This document shows positions 9,601 through 18,245 of a DNA stretch of 43,915 bases, one piece after another. Location of the stretch: the NCBI GenBank assembly GCA_030681235.1, contig JAUXWY010000390.1:1-43915 (forward strand), in the 5' to 3' direction. A program made the position numbers and the translations under genes. The notes under the pieces were generated by a model. That model was not told the DNA's origin, searched no databases, and saw nothing but the letters and a program-made list of their open reading frames with translations. This stretch comes from Pirellulaceae bacterium (GTDB lineage: Bacteria; Planctomycetota; Planctomycetia; Pirellulales; Pirellulaceae). Position 1 is the stretch's first letter. Every line of letters begins with the position of its first letter.

Positions 9601-12600
9601 GTCCAATGGCAGACCTTGGATCGCTCGGGGCAATCCATTTTGGCGGAGCAAACTTTCCAAGTAACCGATTCGGCGAAAACCAAGTTCGGCATCAAGATTC
9701 CTCACTACTTGAGCGCCGCGAAATGGTCGGTTGAACCCGGCGAAAAATTTACTGCGGTCTGGGGTACTGGGTACGAAACCGGCCGAGCGTTTGTGCAATG
9801 GATTCATCGTGGGAAAGTCGTGCAAGAATTTTGGACGGACGCGAACCGGACGCAAGTGCCACTGGAGTTCACTCCGACCGAAGAACATCGGGGTGGGTTA
9901 CAATTGTTGGTAAGTTACGTACGTGACAATCGAGCCTACATCGAATCGCGAACCATCAGCGTGCCCTGGACAACCAAGCAATTGACGGTGAAGTGGGAAC
10001 GCTTTGTTTCGAAGCTCCAACCAGGTCAAAAGGAAACGTGGACGGCGGTCATCAGTGGCCCTGATGCCAAAACGGCAGCCGCGGAAATGGTCGCGACATT
10101 GTACGATGCTTCGCTGGACGCTTTTGCGCCGCACAATTTTGCCTCCACGTTTGGCACCTTTTACAATGATTATCTACATTGGAGCATTTCTCATTCGAAT
10201 CGCCTGCAGAGCCTGAATGTCTTCCATTACGGTTGGCAGCGTGAGTATCGCGATCCAAGTTTCGGTTATCGACAATTTGATCATCGCTTGTTGCTGGACA
10301 ATTGGCAGCAACCAATGATGGCATTCGGAATGCCGGGTGGTGGCGGTCGAGCGATGTCGTCGCGAGGTTTCGCCGGTGGCATGGAAGGCGAAATGTTGAT
10401 GGATGCGGCAGCGGCTCCGATGTCCATGGAGAAGGGTGGAATGCCGGAATCAGCGATGACCGGACTTGGCGGACTTGGCGGTGAACCCAGCCTGGGCGAA
10501 AACACGCCGGCTCCCGCACCAGGCCCTGGACCAAATTTGGACCAAGTTCAAGCCCGACAGAACTTGAACGAGACGGCATTCTTCTTCCCCCATGTGGTGT
10601 CGGACAAAGACGGGGTCGTGCGGCTCGAGTTCCAAATGCCCGAAGCACTGACGAAGTGGAAGTTCATGGGCTTTGTACACGATGCTCAGTTGCGAGCCGG
10701 GCTATTGACTGATGAAGTGGTCACCAGCAAAGACCTGATGGTCCAACCGAATCCACCGCGGTTTCTGCGCGAAGGTGACAAGTTGGAATTCTCGGTCAAG
10801 ATCGTCAACCAATCGGCCACGCGACAAACGGGTCGTGCGAAGTTGACTTTGAGCAACTTGCAAACCGACGAATCCATGTCGGCCGCGATGGGCGTGGCGA
10901 CCGAAGAACTCAACTTTGACATTCCCGCCGGACAATCGACCAGTTTGTATTGGATGTTGGACGTCCCGGATTTCTCAGGTGTGCTGGGTTATCGCGTGGT
11001 GGCAGCCACCGAGCGTTTGTCGGATGGTGAAGAAGGATTTCTGCCGGTTCTCAGCAAACGAGTCCTGGTGAAAGAAGCCCTGCCCTTGCCGATTCGTGGC
11101 CAAATGACCAAGAAGTTTGAGTTCAAATCGCTATTGAACTCTGGCGAGAGCGATTCTCTGCGTCATCAGTCGCTGACGGTGCAAATGACCTCGAACCCAA
11201 CTTGGTACGCGGTCATGGCGCTTCCCTATCTGATGGAGAATCAATACCCCAGTAGCGAAAGTATCTTCAGTCGCTTGTATGCCAATGCGTTGGGGCATCA
11301 CATCGTGGGCAGCAACCCGCGAATCGAAAAAGTGTTCAAGCAATGGGAAGGCACCGATGCCTTGGATAGTCCGTTGGAGAAGAACGAGGACTTGAAGAAC
11401 ATCTTGATCCAACAAACGCCGTGGCTGCGTGATGCCAAATCCGAAAGCCAAGCCCGCCGACAAGTGGCGGTGCTGTTCGACAAAAATCGCTTGCAAGCTG
11501 AAATGGCCACAGCCCAGCAACGCTTGGCTCAGATGCAATACAGCGACGGCAGTTGGCCGTGGTGCCCCGGTGGACCAGGCAACGACTACATCACGCTGCA
11601 CATCGTGACGGGGATGGGTCGGTTGCGGCATTTGGGTGTCGAGTTGGATCCGGCCATGGCGATCAAGGCTCTCGATCGCTTGGACAACTTCATGGATCAA
11701 ACCTATAAACGCATCCTCCAAACGAAGCATGAACAGAACAACCATCTGTCTTCGACGGTTGCGATGTATTTGTACGGTCGCAGCTTTTTCTTGAAGGATC
11801 AAGCGATCGATCCCAAGTACAAGCCCGCAGTGGACTACTTCTTGCAACAAGCCCGTGACCATTGGCTGAGCCTGGACGCTCGCTTGCCGCAAGGATACGT
11901 GGCCATTGCGTTGAAGCGATTCGGCGATCTAGAAACTCCCAAGAAGATCGTGGCCTCACTGACCGAACGAAGTCTGGCCGACGAAGAAATGGGCATGTTC
12001 TGGCGTGAAGGACAATCGCGCTGGCGTTGGTGGGAAGCTCCGATTGAAACTCAAGCCATGATGATCGAAGTGTTTGATGAAGTGGCCGGTGATGCCGAAC
12101 GAGTTGAAGAGTTGAAGGTTTGGTTGCTCAAGCAAAAGCAAACGCAGAACTGGAAAACTTCCAAAGGCACAACCGATGCGATTTATGCCTTGTTGTTGCG
12201 AGGCACTGCCGGGTTGGCTTCGACTCAATTGGTGGAGGTCCAGATCGGTGCCACGAAGATCGAGCCGCAAAAGACGGAAGCCGGAACAGGCTTTTATCAA
12301 GAACGCTTGGTTCGTGCAGAAATTGCCGCAGACATGGGCCAGATCACGGTGACCAAGAAAGACGCCGGTGTAGCTTGGGGCAGCGTGCATTGGCAGTACT
12401 TGGAAGACATTTCCAAGGTCAAAGCATATAGCGAATCGCCACTGACCTTGACCAAGTCGTTGTTCAAGAAGGTCAATACGCCAGAGGGACCCGTGATTCA
12501 GCCGGTGGTGGGTGCCTTGGAAGTGGGCGATCAGGTCGTGGTCCGATTGGAATTGCGAACCGATCGTGATTTGGAGTATGTTCACTTGAAGGACGATCGC

Positions 12601-12852
12601 GGTAGCGGGACGGAACCCGTGGATGTGCTATCCGTCTATCGGTACCAAGATGGGCTCGGGTATTACCAATCGACTCGCGATACCGGTAGCCACTTCTTCA
12701 TCGAGTCGTTGCCGCGTGGCGTGTACGTGTTCGAGTACTCGGTCCGAGTCCAACATCGGGGCCAGTACCAAACCGGCATGGCATTGCTGGAGTGTTTGTA
12801 CGCTCCGGAATTCAATGGCCACAGCCAAAGCTTGCCGATGGAGGTGAAGTAG
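6682..12852 (+). CDS. Bacterial alpha-2-macroglobulin-like protein lacking the thioester residues
   Basis: The 2056-aa protein begins with a signal-type N-terminus (hydrophobic core about residues 18-32, possible cut after QQASA). The long N-terminal part is helical and repeat-like. MG-type domains follow, with FTDRSIYRPGQTIQFKG at ~620, the usual MG2 signature. A Met/Gly-rich low-complexity insert (~1210-1285) lies at the bait-region position, followed by NETAFFFPHVVSDKDG. The thioester-domain signature is recognisable (SRLYANAL, SDGSWPWCPGG), but the expected Cys-x-Glu-Gln is Ser1524-Ser-Glu-Ser1527. It therefore cannot form the covalent thioester trap, although physical trapping remains possible. 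Family members guard the periplasm against proteases. No PBP1C partner gene is adjacent. A 6-bp dyad (ACCTCC/GGAGGT, 6625-6637) precedes the gene. Confidence 0.92.
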   Translation: MNARWLVVGNFGKFGHWLFGLFALSLLVFMGVAKPGFPLVQQASATEEQRFMYQGEFMYQDKDGRLKLWQQVQEAQDSGLPKTAVEHLETIRKSAQQDGAHAEALKALGMKLAIESSLDQPAAPKMIRGLEAALPELPPTMQPLAKGLLANWYFSYFQQNRWQFSQRSQTEAPPSDDFETWDLKQFLKHVDHLYRDALSAGETLQKISISEVAAILTEVPAADEFRPTLYDFLAFQSLDFYQLDEQIIRQQGSFQIAADGPVFSSLDEFVSWMPETLDEDSYVLQAIKTYQALLKFHAADEDQSARLDADLQRFEFGNQVAYGSDKTARYEAALQRFAAEHKGHPLSSLALARLAGSKWANKQNIEAHQLAAQGRDRFPKSRGSAQCYNLIQEIEAQELAIQTERIWNSAGPTLQISARNLTKVHFRLLAFDFDKWAWGMYQDPTNMEYEERLRLGTRPSVAAWTVDLPARDDYSTVYQESGTLPDVKPGCYLLLASANAEFNVENNQLSVTEIWVSDLSFLIREDYHSGEVIGQVVNALDGQPQAEATVTVRAWKQDGNNSREEVRPDLTTDANGFFRLAREQQVVYKFVAKVGSQSLGYIDTRWYYGQGQGDPGVERYAMFFTDRSIYRPGQTIQFKGVLHEANQTTAVYRAVGGRNVKIGLWDMNNQLVDQLQLTSNIYGSFSGSFVATRDRATGPMRIGTIEGRFNGNQTFRVEEYKRPKFYTEVTRPEQQFQLNDQVTVKGKATAYTGAPIDGAKVSYRVVREVRYPMWWIWRCWYCPPMQGESQEIANGVITTQVDGSFEVPFTALPDLKVDRTSQPVFSFTVYADVTDTAGETRSANTAIRLGYTSLEAAVSVDEWLTTAAATEIKCHVTNLDGQPQSVDGTLKVYSLKAPDKVQRAQLPGLYSYRLTYLGDLAMRGAAIDPKLAQPDLSQINSWPSGDEVATVALKTDGEGKASHSVTLPEGAYRVQWQTLDRSGQSILAEQTFQVTDSAKTKFGIKIPHYLSAAKWSVEPGEKFTAVWGTGYETGRAFVQWIHRGKVVQEFWTDANRTQVPLEFTPTEEHRGGLQLLVSYVRDNRAYIESRTISVPWTTKQLTVKWERFVSKLQPGQKETWTAVISGPDAKTAAAEMVATLYDASLDAFAPHNFASTFGTFYNDYLHWSISHSNRLQSLNVFHYGWQREYRDPSFGYRQFDHRLLLDNWQQPMMAFGMPGGGGRAMSSRGFAGGMEGEMLMDAAAAPMSMEKGGMPESAMTGLGGLGGEPSLGENTPAPAPGPGPNLDQVQARQNLNETAFFFPHVVSDKDGVVRLEFQMPEALTKWKFMGFVHDAQLRAGLLTDEVVTSKDLMVQPNPPRFLREGDKLEFSVKIVNQSATRQTGRAKLTLSNLQTDESMSAAMGVATEELNFDIPAGQSTSLYWMLDVPDFSGVLGYRVVAATERLSDGEEGFLPVLSKRVLVKEALPLPIRGQMTKKFEFKSLLNSGESDSLRHQSLTVQMTSNPTWYAVMALPYLMENQYPSSESIFSRLYANALGHHIVGSNPRIEKVFKQWEGTDALDSPLEKNEDLKNILIQQTPWLRDAKSESQARRQVAVLFDKNRLQAEMATAQQRLAQMQYSDGSWPWCPGGPGNDYITLHIVTGMGRLRHLGVELDPAMAIKALDRLDNFMDQTYKRILQTKHEQNNHLSSTVAMYLYGRSFFLKDQAIDPKYKPAVDYFLQQARDHWLSLDARLPQGYVAIALKRFGDLETPKKIVASLTERSLADEEMGMFWREGQSRWRWWEAPIETQAMMIEVFDEVAGDAERVEELKVWLLKQKQTQNWKTSKGTTDAIYALLLRGTAGLASTQLVEVQIGATKIEPQKTEAGTGFYQERLVRAEIAADMGQITVTKKDAGVAWGSVHWQYLEDISKVKAYSESPLTLTKSLFKKVNTPEGPVIQPVVGALEVGDQVVVRLELRTDRDLEYVHLKDDRGSGTEPVDVLSVYRYQDGLGYYQSTRDTGSHFFIESLPRGVYVFEYSVRVQHRGQYQTGMALLECLYAPEFNGHSQSLPMEVK

Positions 12853-12920
12853 CGGCGAAAGTGCACGGCCGGAATAATGTAGCCAGAATCGAAAGAACTG
12901 GCGAACCATATCAAAAGCGG

Positions 12921-13017
12921 GGTAGCGAGCGCTGGTGTACCGGCTTCAGCCGGTGGGAGTGGCGAAAGTCCATTTTTCAGCACAGCGCCGGCTAAAGCCG
13001 GTACACCAGCGTGCGCT
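12921..13017. repeat. Intergenic inverted repeat, family C
   Basis: The left arm at 12927-12953 (GCTGGTGTACCGGCTTCAG core) is the near-exact reverse complement of the right arm at 12988-13015 (CTAAAGCCGGTACACCAGC core), with a loop of about 34 bases. A half copy is at 29299-29329. In this 346-bp gap there is also a direct repeat of CTCTATCAGAACT at 13048-13074. I see no gene here. The element may fold in RNA between the macroglobulin and permease genes. Confidence 0.8.
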
Positions 13018-13198
13018 AAATCAGCTTTGTTTGGGTTGTGAGTGTCCCTCTATCAGAACTCCTCTATCAGAACTAGCAGCGTCTGGGTTATTATCGTTTG
13101 GCGACGGTCCGGTAGTGACTTGTCCTGGGAGTGTTGGCCCACTCCTTGGATCAAGGGCCGTGAACGACGTTAGCCTTTTGACTTAGAGTGCGCTGCCC

Positions 13199-14692
13199 AT
13201 GCGAAAAATGATGACGGTTGCTGGTCGCGAATTCCGTGCGATGGTGGCGACGAAAGCGTTTTTGCTCTCCTTGGTCGTGATGCCGGTTCTGATGTTCGGT
13301 GGCATATTGGCCATGAACTTCATGGGACGATTGACGAAATCGGAAACGCTCAAAATCGCGATTTGGGACCCCAAAGACCTTTTTATTAGCGATCTGCAAC
13401 AATCCGCCGAAATGCGGAACCAGGTCCTCGCAGCCGCAGCGACTCAAGCTCCGCTGGATTTGGCGGCTCAAATGAAGCAAGAATTGCCGGACGAATTCAA
13501 GAATGCAACCGGCGCAAGCGAGGCGGCAAAGGGTGAATCAAAGACCCAACCCAGCGCCGGTTCATCGATCGACAAATCGGATTCAGCCAATCAATCCAAA
13601 GGCGGGCCGTTGGCCGAGAACGATCAATTCGAGTTGATTCGACTGACGGAGGCGACCTTGGACGACGCTCGCCGATTGGAACTGTCGGCACAGGTTCGCG
13701 CGAAAGAGCTGCACGCCTTTGTGGAGATCCCGGCGGATTTGGAAACGTGGCTGGCAGATGTTTCGCTCAACGGCTCACCAGGAGCAAAAGTGCCGTCGGT
13801 TCAATTCTATTCCGAAGGATCGGGGTTGGATTCAGCGAGGCGGTGGATCGGCGAGGCCATGAATCAATTGGCGAAGAACAAACGATTCGAACAGTTGGGC
13901 CTGAGTCCGCAACAGGTGATGATCGCGAATCAACCAGTGCCTGTGCAGTCGATGGGCTTGGTAACAAAACGTAGCGACGGCAGCGTCTCCAGTGAAGCGT
14001 CGCGCGACATGATGACCGCGATGTTCTTGCCGATGGGCATCATGATGCTGATGTTCATGGTGGTGATGATGGCCGCCCAGCCCATGTTGGAGACCGTTCT
14101 CGAAGAAAAGTCGCTTCGAATCGCGGAGGTCTTGTTGGGCAGTTGCAATCCATCTCAATTGATGATGGGCAAGTTGTTGGGGACGGTTGCCGGGTCGTTG
14201 TTGATCTTCTCGTTTTATTTGTTTGGAGCACTTGGTTTTGCTTGGAATCAAAACTTGCTGAGCAATGTCCCGCTGTGGGTGATTCCTTGGTTTTTCTTGT
14301 TCCAGCTGTTTGCGGTTTTGTTTTATTCGGCGATTTTTATGGCGATCGGTGTTTCGGTATCCCAGTTGAAGGACGCCCAGCCGATGATGATGCCGGTATG
14401 GATGATGCTGATGTTGCCGCTGATGACCTGGTTTGTCCTGGTGCAGAAGCCCGATGGAGCCTTTGCATTCTGGTTGTCGATGTTCCCTCCAACGGCCAGC
14501 ACGGTGATGGTCCTGCGAATTTCGACCGGCGTGACCGTGCCTATGTGGCAGATTCTTTTGAGCCTGGGGCTGTTGATGGGCGCGACCACCTTTGTCGTGT
14601 ACATGGCCGGACGTATCTTCCGCGTGGGTATTTTGTGGCAGGGCAAGACTCCGAAGTTGTCCGACCTGCTGAGCTGGGCTTTCGTCAAATAA
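13199..14692 (+). CDS. ABC-2 type transporter permease (NatB-like)
   Basis: The 497-aa membrane protein has one N-terminal transmembrane helix (~20-45), a large extracytoplasmic region rich in Gln, Ala and Ser (~50-270), and a C-terminal block of about five helices from ~275. The segment LEEKSLRIAEVLLG followed by QLMMGKLLG is the characteristic coupling region of ABC-2 exporters of the NatB/YhaP type. The helices are unusually Met-rich (MFLPMGIMMLMFMVVMM). Such permeases need an ABC ATPase, and none is encoded next to it. The next gene starts 13 bases after its stop, suggesting co-transcription. The substrate is unknown. Confidence 0.9.
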   Translation: MRKMMTVAGREFRAMVATKAFLLSLVVMPVLMFGGILAMNFMGRLTKSETLKIAIWDPKDLFISDLQQSAEMRNQVLAAAATQAPLDLAAQMKQELPDEFKNATGASEAAKGESKTQPSAGSSIDKSDSANQSKGGPLAENDQFELIRLTEATLDDARRLELSAQVRAKELHAFVEIPADLETWLADVSLNGSPGAKVPSVQFYSEGSGLDSARRWIGEAMNQLAKNKRFEQLGLSPQQVMIANQPVPVQSMGLVTKRSDGSVSSEASRDMMTAMFLPMGIMMLMFMVVMMAAQPMLETVLEEKSLRIAEVLLGSCNPSQLMMGKLLGTVAGSLLIFSFYLFGALGFAWNQNLLSNVPLWVIPWFFLFQLFAVLFYSAIFMAIGVSVSQLKDAQPMMMPVWMMLMLPLMTWFVLVQKPDGAFAFWLSMFPPTASTVMVLRISTGVTVPMWQILLSLGLLMGATTFVVYMAGRIFRVGILWQGKTPKLSDLLSWAFVK

Positions 14693-14705
14693 TCGGGAGG
14701 CCCGT

Positions 14706-15656
14706 TTGGTCGCGAACCTTAACTTTGGCCGCAGGTATTCTCGGACCGCTTTGTGGAGCTTGGGTGCTGCGAGCTTGATGCTGTTGTCGTGCGGTTTGGC
14801 TTCTCAGCAAAGTTTCGGCTGGCAGGAGCAAGCTCCGGTCACGGAATCAGCCCCGGCACCTGACGAAGACTGGCTCTACCTCCAAAACACCGATTTGCGA
14901 ATCGGCTTTTTGCGATCCCATGGTGGAGCGGTGGCTTATCTTTCTCCGGTGGACTCCAAGGTCAACCTGCTGAACCACTTCGATCATGGGCGTCTGATCC
15001 AACAGTCCTACTACGGCGACACCGATGGTTCACTATGGGCGAAAGAGCCGTGGCGTTATAACCCGGTCCAAGGAGGTGACTACCAAGGAAGCGCGGCCAA
15101 GTTGCTCGCGTTCACATCGACCGAAAGTTCCGCTTATGCAAAGACAACACCGCGCCATTGGGCGACCGGCGAATTGTTAAACGAGTGCATCATGGAACAG
15201 TGGATCGAATTGCGCGGACCCGTTGTCAAGCTAAGGTTCAAGTTTCACTACGCCGGAAAGAAGAGCCACGGTCAACGACACCAGGAAACTCCGGCCATGT
15301 TTTTGGCGCCGGAATTGAGGACGTTGGTAACCTACGATCAAGACAAACCGTGGACCGATGGCCCGTTGTCGCGGCGAATTCCGGGTTGGCCCAATGAATA
15401 TGTTGCGATGACCGAAAGTTGGATCGCGTACGTTGGCGAAGATGGTCGTGGCGTCGGCATCTACGTACCCGAGGTCACGGAAGCGACCGCGTATCGCTTT
15501 CAAGGGGGAAGCGGGTCGGATTGTTCCTATGTCGCGCCACTCAAGACCTTCGCGCTGACGCCTGAGTTGACGTATGCTTATACGGCCTATTTGACTTTGG
15601 GCGATGTCGAAACGATTCGCGCACGATTCGCAGAGATCGTCAAAGAGCAACCTTAG
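14706..15656 (+). CDS. Secreted protein of unknown function, TTG start
   Basis: The start is a TTG at 14706, chosen because GGGAGG lies about six bases upstream and the N-terminus then forms a signal peptide (ALWSLGAASLMLLSCGLASQ). The 316-aa product has many aromatic residues and short beta-type segments (LQNTDLRIGFLRSHGGAVAYL, PETRTL-like strands, WIAYVGEDGRGVGIYVPEV). This suggests a beta-sandwich of the galactose-mutarotase or glycoside-hydrolase-accessory type, but I do not recognise a family and assign no activity. It is closely coupled to the permease upstream. Repeat A begins four bases after its stop. Confidence 0.8.
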   Translation: MVANLNFGRRYSRTALWSLGAASLMLLSCGLASQQSFGWQEQAPVTESAPAPDEDWLYLQNTDLRIGFLRSHGGAVAYLSPVDSKVNLLNHFDHGRLIQQSYYGDTDGSLWAKEPWRYNPVQGGDYQGSAAKLLAFTSTESSAYAKTTPRHWATGELLNECIMEQWIELRGPVVKLRFKFHYAGKKSHGQRHQETPAMFLAPELRTLVTYDQDKPWTDGPLSRRIPGWPNEYVAMTESWIAYVGEDGRGVGIYVPEVTEATAYRFQGGSGSDCSYVAPLKTFALTPELTYAYTAYLTLGDVETIRARFAEIVKEQP

Positions 15657-15659
15657 CTT

Positions 15660-15763
15660 AGAGCCTATCCCCAAAGGGGTCTGACCCTCTCGGGCGAGTC
15701 TCGTAAATAGGTTAGAAAAGTGACTCGCCTCCAAAGGGCCAGCCCCCTTTGGGGATAGGCTCT
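15660..15763. repeat. Intergenic inverted repeat, family A, copy 1
   Basis: Arms AGAGCCTATCCCCAAAGG (15660-15677) and its exact reverse complement (15746-15763) enclose an inner pair, GCGAGTC/GACTCGC. The whole element could fold into a long hairpin. It sits directly after the stop of the gene ending at 15656 and 36 bases before the glycosyltransferase gene. A second copy is at 25329-25451. Confidence 0.85.
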
Positions 15764-15799
15764 TAGAATTTAACCGCGAACAAACAAGGTTCCGTTCCA

Positions 15800-17020
15800 A
15801 TGTCGCAGGGTTCACGTCGACCGATCCGAGTTTGTTGCGTGATCGGTGCGCTCACAACCGGTGGCAGTGAACGACAGATGCTGGGCATCCTCCAACAATT
15901 GGATCGCAACCGATTCCAACCGCACCTGTTTACGTTCTATCGCGACAGCCCATTGGTGGACGAAGTTCCAGCGGATGTTCCGCATTTCTGTTACGAACAA
16001 CACGGCGGACCGCTGAGGCAAGGTTGGGTTCCCGGTCGCATTCAACGTGTGTTGGCCCAAAGCCTTGCGGAGTATTGCGTCCAACATCAGATCGACGTCG
16101 TTTACGATCGTACCTACCATGTATCGCTAGTGACCGGAGCAGCCAGTCGGCGATCGGGTACTCCTTACGTCAACACAGTCGTCGAAAACCCAGCGATTGG
16201 TTTCTATTCAACGGCCGGATTGTTTGGTTGTTTGAAGTACTATCAATTGCGAGCGATCTATCGCCGCGCCGCCAAAGTGCTGTGTGTGAGCCAAGGCTTG
16301 CTCCGCGGAACAGCCGATTTTTTCCATCTACCGAAATCAACTTTTTCGGTTTGTTATAATTTTGTCGATTCGACCCGGTTGGCTGCCATCGATGCAGCGG
16401 CCCAGCATCGATTGTGTTTGGCGAACGAGCTGGCTTCCCCTGCCCTGTTGGGCCAAACACGTCGACCCTTGAAGATGGTTGCCGTCGGTCGGTTGCATTG
16501 GCAGAAGGGGCTGGATGTTTTGCTCCAGGCCATGGCGAAGGTTCGAAATGAACAGGAGTTGTTCAGTCAACTGACTTTGGTCGGTGACGGACCGGAACTG
16601 GATAAGTTGCGCGACCTCGTCCGTCAGCTTGGGCTGGAAGCCGACGTGCAGTTTATGGGTTGGCAAAGTGAACCCGCATCTTTTGTTTCACAAGCCGATT
16701 TGTTCATTCTTCCGTCGTTGACCGAAGGGTTGCCGAACAGCCTGCTGGAAGCGCTGCTGATCGGCACACCGGCCATCGCCAGTGACTGCAACTATGGACC
16801 ATCGGAACTAACAGACAACGGTCGCTGGGCAACGCTCGTTCCACCCAGCGATCCCGCAGCATTGAGCCAAGCGATCTTGGCGTTTGTTGCCGATCCCGCC
16901 GCTGCACAACAGCGTGCCATCGCCGCCCGCGAAGTTCTTCTCCGTCGATTCCAACCGGAAGTTGGCTGCCGCCGATTGGAGGAGCAACTTGCAGACGCGG
17001 CTCGAAAAAGTTCACTCTGA
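15800..17020 (+). CDS. Glycosyltransferase family 4 (GT-B fold)
   Basis: The 406-aa protein begins at ATG 15800. The N-terminal acceptor domain shows GALTTGGSERQMLGIL, the glycine-rich loop of GT4 enzymes. The C-terminal donor domain shows VAVGRLHWQKGLDVLLQA, then LFILPSLTEGLPNSLLEAL containing the E-x7-E motif that contacts the nucleotide-sugar. No transmembrane segment is evident, so it is probably cytosolic or peripheral, transferring a sugar during surface polysaccharide or glycolipid assembly. No other polysaccharide genes are nearby, so the acceptor cannot be guessed. It converges with the DUF1080 gene, with 58 bases between the stops. Confidence 0.92.
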   Translation: MSQGSRRPIRVCCVIGALTTGGSERQMLGILQQLDRNRFQPHLFTFYRDSPLVDEVPADVPHFCYEQHGGPLRQGWVPGRIQRVLAQSLAEYCVQHQIDVVYDRTYHVSLVTGAASRRSGTPYVNTVVENPAIGFYSTAGLFGCLKYYQLRAIYRRAAKVLCVSQGLLRGTADFFHLPKSTFSVCYNFVDSTRLAAIDAAAQHRLCLANELASPALLGQTRRPLKMVAVGRLHWQKGLDVLLQAMAKVRNEQELFSQLTLVGDGPELDKLRDLVRQLGLEADVQFMGWQSEPASFVSQADLFILPSLTEGLPNSLLEALLIGTPAIASDCNYGPSELTDNGRWATLVPPSDPAALSQAILAFVADPAAAQQRAIAAREVLLRRFQPEVGCRRLEEQLADAARKSSL

Positions 17021-17078
17021 TTGTTGATTGTAGATCGTTTGAGAAAGCAATTGCGAATTACAATTCACTCGGGCCAAT

Positions 17079-18245
17079 CTACCTTGCCGGCAACTCGACA
17101 ATGTTTAAATTCTTGAAGTCCACCTGAGTGCTCGGATCATGGGCTTGAAGCATGACCGTGCCGGCTTCCAATCTTCGACCGCGGCGAGGGTTTTCATTCG
17201 GTGGGCGCTGATCCGACCAATCGGTCACTTGATATCCGTTGACCCACACGGAAATCTGACCACCACATACCATGATCACTTTTCGAAACCATTGTCCTTC
17301 GTCCGCGACCACGCGGCGCGCGTTGACACGGCGAAAGATTCCGCCAGTACCACAATCTTCGGGCTGAGCTCGATCTCCGCCGACCGTGCCGTTGTGAATC
17401 TGGCTTTCATACCCGTTGAGGTCTTCACCCGGTATACAGCGGAAGAACACGCCGCTGTTGGTGCCCGCCTGGGCTCGAGCGTCGATTGACAACACGAAGT
17501 CGGCATAACTCGGTGTGGTTGCCAGATATCCTGGCCCACCGCGAACGGCGATCACACCATCGACCAGTTCCGCTCGAGCGGCACCAATGCCCCGCAGGTC
17601 GAAACCGCGGTTTGCCTCCAGCGTCGAATAGAGTTCCGCAGCTGGCAGCGTCGGCAACAAGGAGACTTGCTCGATGTGCAACGTCCCAACGGTGACCCGA
17701 AAGCCCAAATAGCCTCGTCCCAAACTCGACTCGCCGATTTTTGGTTCGCCATCGGCCTGCCCTTGCCCGTTGTGGAATTGATATTTCACCGACGATTTGG
17801 CCGGCCCCGAGTTTTGATTCTCCTGAACCACAACGACGGAAAGTTGATTTTGGTCCGGTACGAAGCGCAGCGATACGTGATCAACACCCGCTTCTCTCGC
17901 GCGAGGATTGGCCAACAACAGCAGTTCGGCTTCACTGTTTGGTTCGAGCCGATACTTGATTTGGAGCGTGAACGCACTGAACTGGGCCGATGTGCGGGCC
18001 ACAGCTCCGGCTCGCAGCACCAATTGCCCGTCTTGAATGACTTGTGCCTGGGCACCTCGCCAGCCAAACGTGGTCGCCTGATCGAACAATTGGATCCATC
18101 CGCTTTGCCAATCTTGGGCGGCGTCAACCGGCACGGCGGCAACCTTTTGTTCGCCGACTGGTTCTTGAGCCACAGCTTGGCCAAGGACTAGGACAAAGCA
18201 ACATAGCACTGTGGCAAGGCGATCCATCGATAGACGGCGCATCAT
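17079..18245 (-). CDS. Secreted DUF1080 (3-keto-disaccharide hydrolase-like) protein
   Basis: The start is taken at ATG 18245, overlapping the stop of the sigma factor gene by four bases (ATGA), giving 388 aa. A signal peptide follows (LATVLCCFVLVLGQAVAQ). The C-terminal half carries the DUF1080 pattern: NSGVFFRCIPGEDLNGYESQ, then a Cys-Gly-Thr-Gly-Gly segment, then GQWFRKVIMV and ISVWVNGYQV. The N-terminal half looks like a second, more divergent concanavalin-like domain. DUF1080 proteins have a concanavalin-like fold, and some hydrolyse 3-keto-glycosides; they are greatly expanded in Planctomycetota. The overlap implies translational coupling with the ECF sigma gene. Confidence 0.88.
   Translation of the reverse strand: MMRRLSMDRLATVLCCFVLVLGQAVAQEPVGEQKVAAVPVDAAQDWQSGWIQLFDQATTFGWRGAQAQVIQDGQLVLRAGAVARTSAQFSAFTLQIKYRLEPNSEAELLLLANPRAREAGVDHVSLRFVPDQNQLSVVVVQENQNSGPAKSSVKYQFHNGQGQADGEPKIGESSLGRGYLGFRVTVGTLHIEQVSLLPTLPAAELYSTLEANRGFDLRGIGAARAELVDGVIAVRGGPGYLATTPSYADFVLSIDARAQAGTNSGVFFRCIPGEDLNGYESQIHNGTVGGDRAQPEDCGTGGIFRRVNARRVVADEGQWFRKVIMVCGGQISVWVNGYQVTDWSDQRPPNENPRRGRRLEAGTVMLQAHDPSTQVDFKNLNIVELPAR

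Noticed and set aside
11131-11892. 253-codon minus-strand frame inside the macroglobulin gene
   Set aside because: Antisense to a conserved thioester-type domain; composition is that of a shadow frame.
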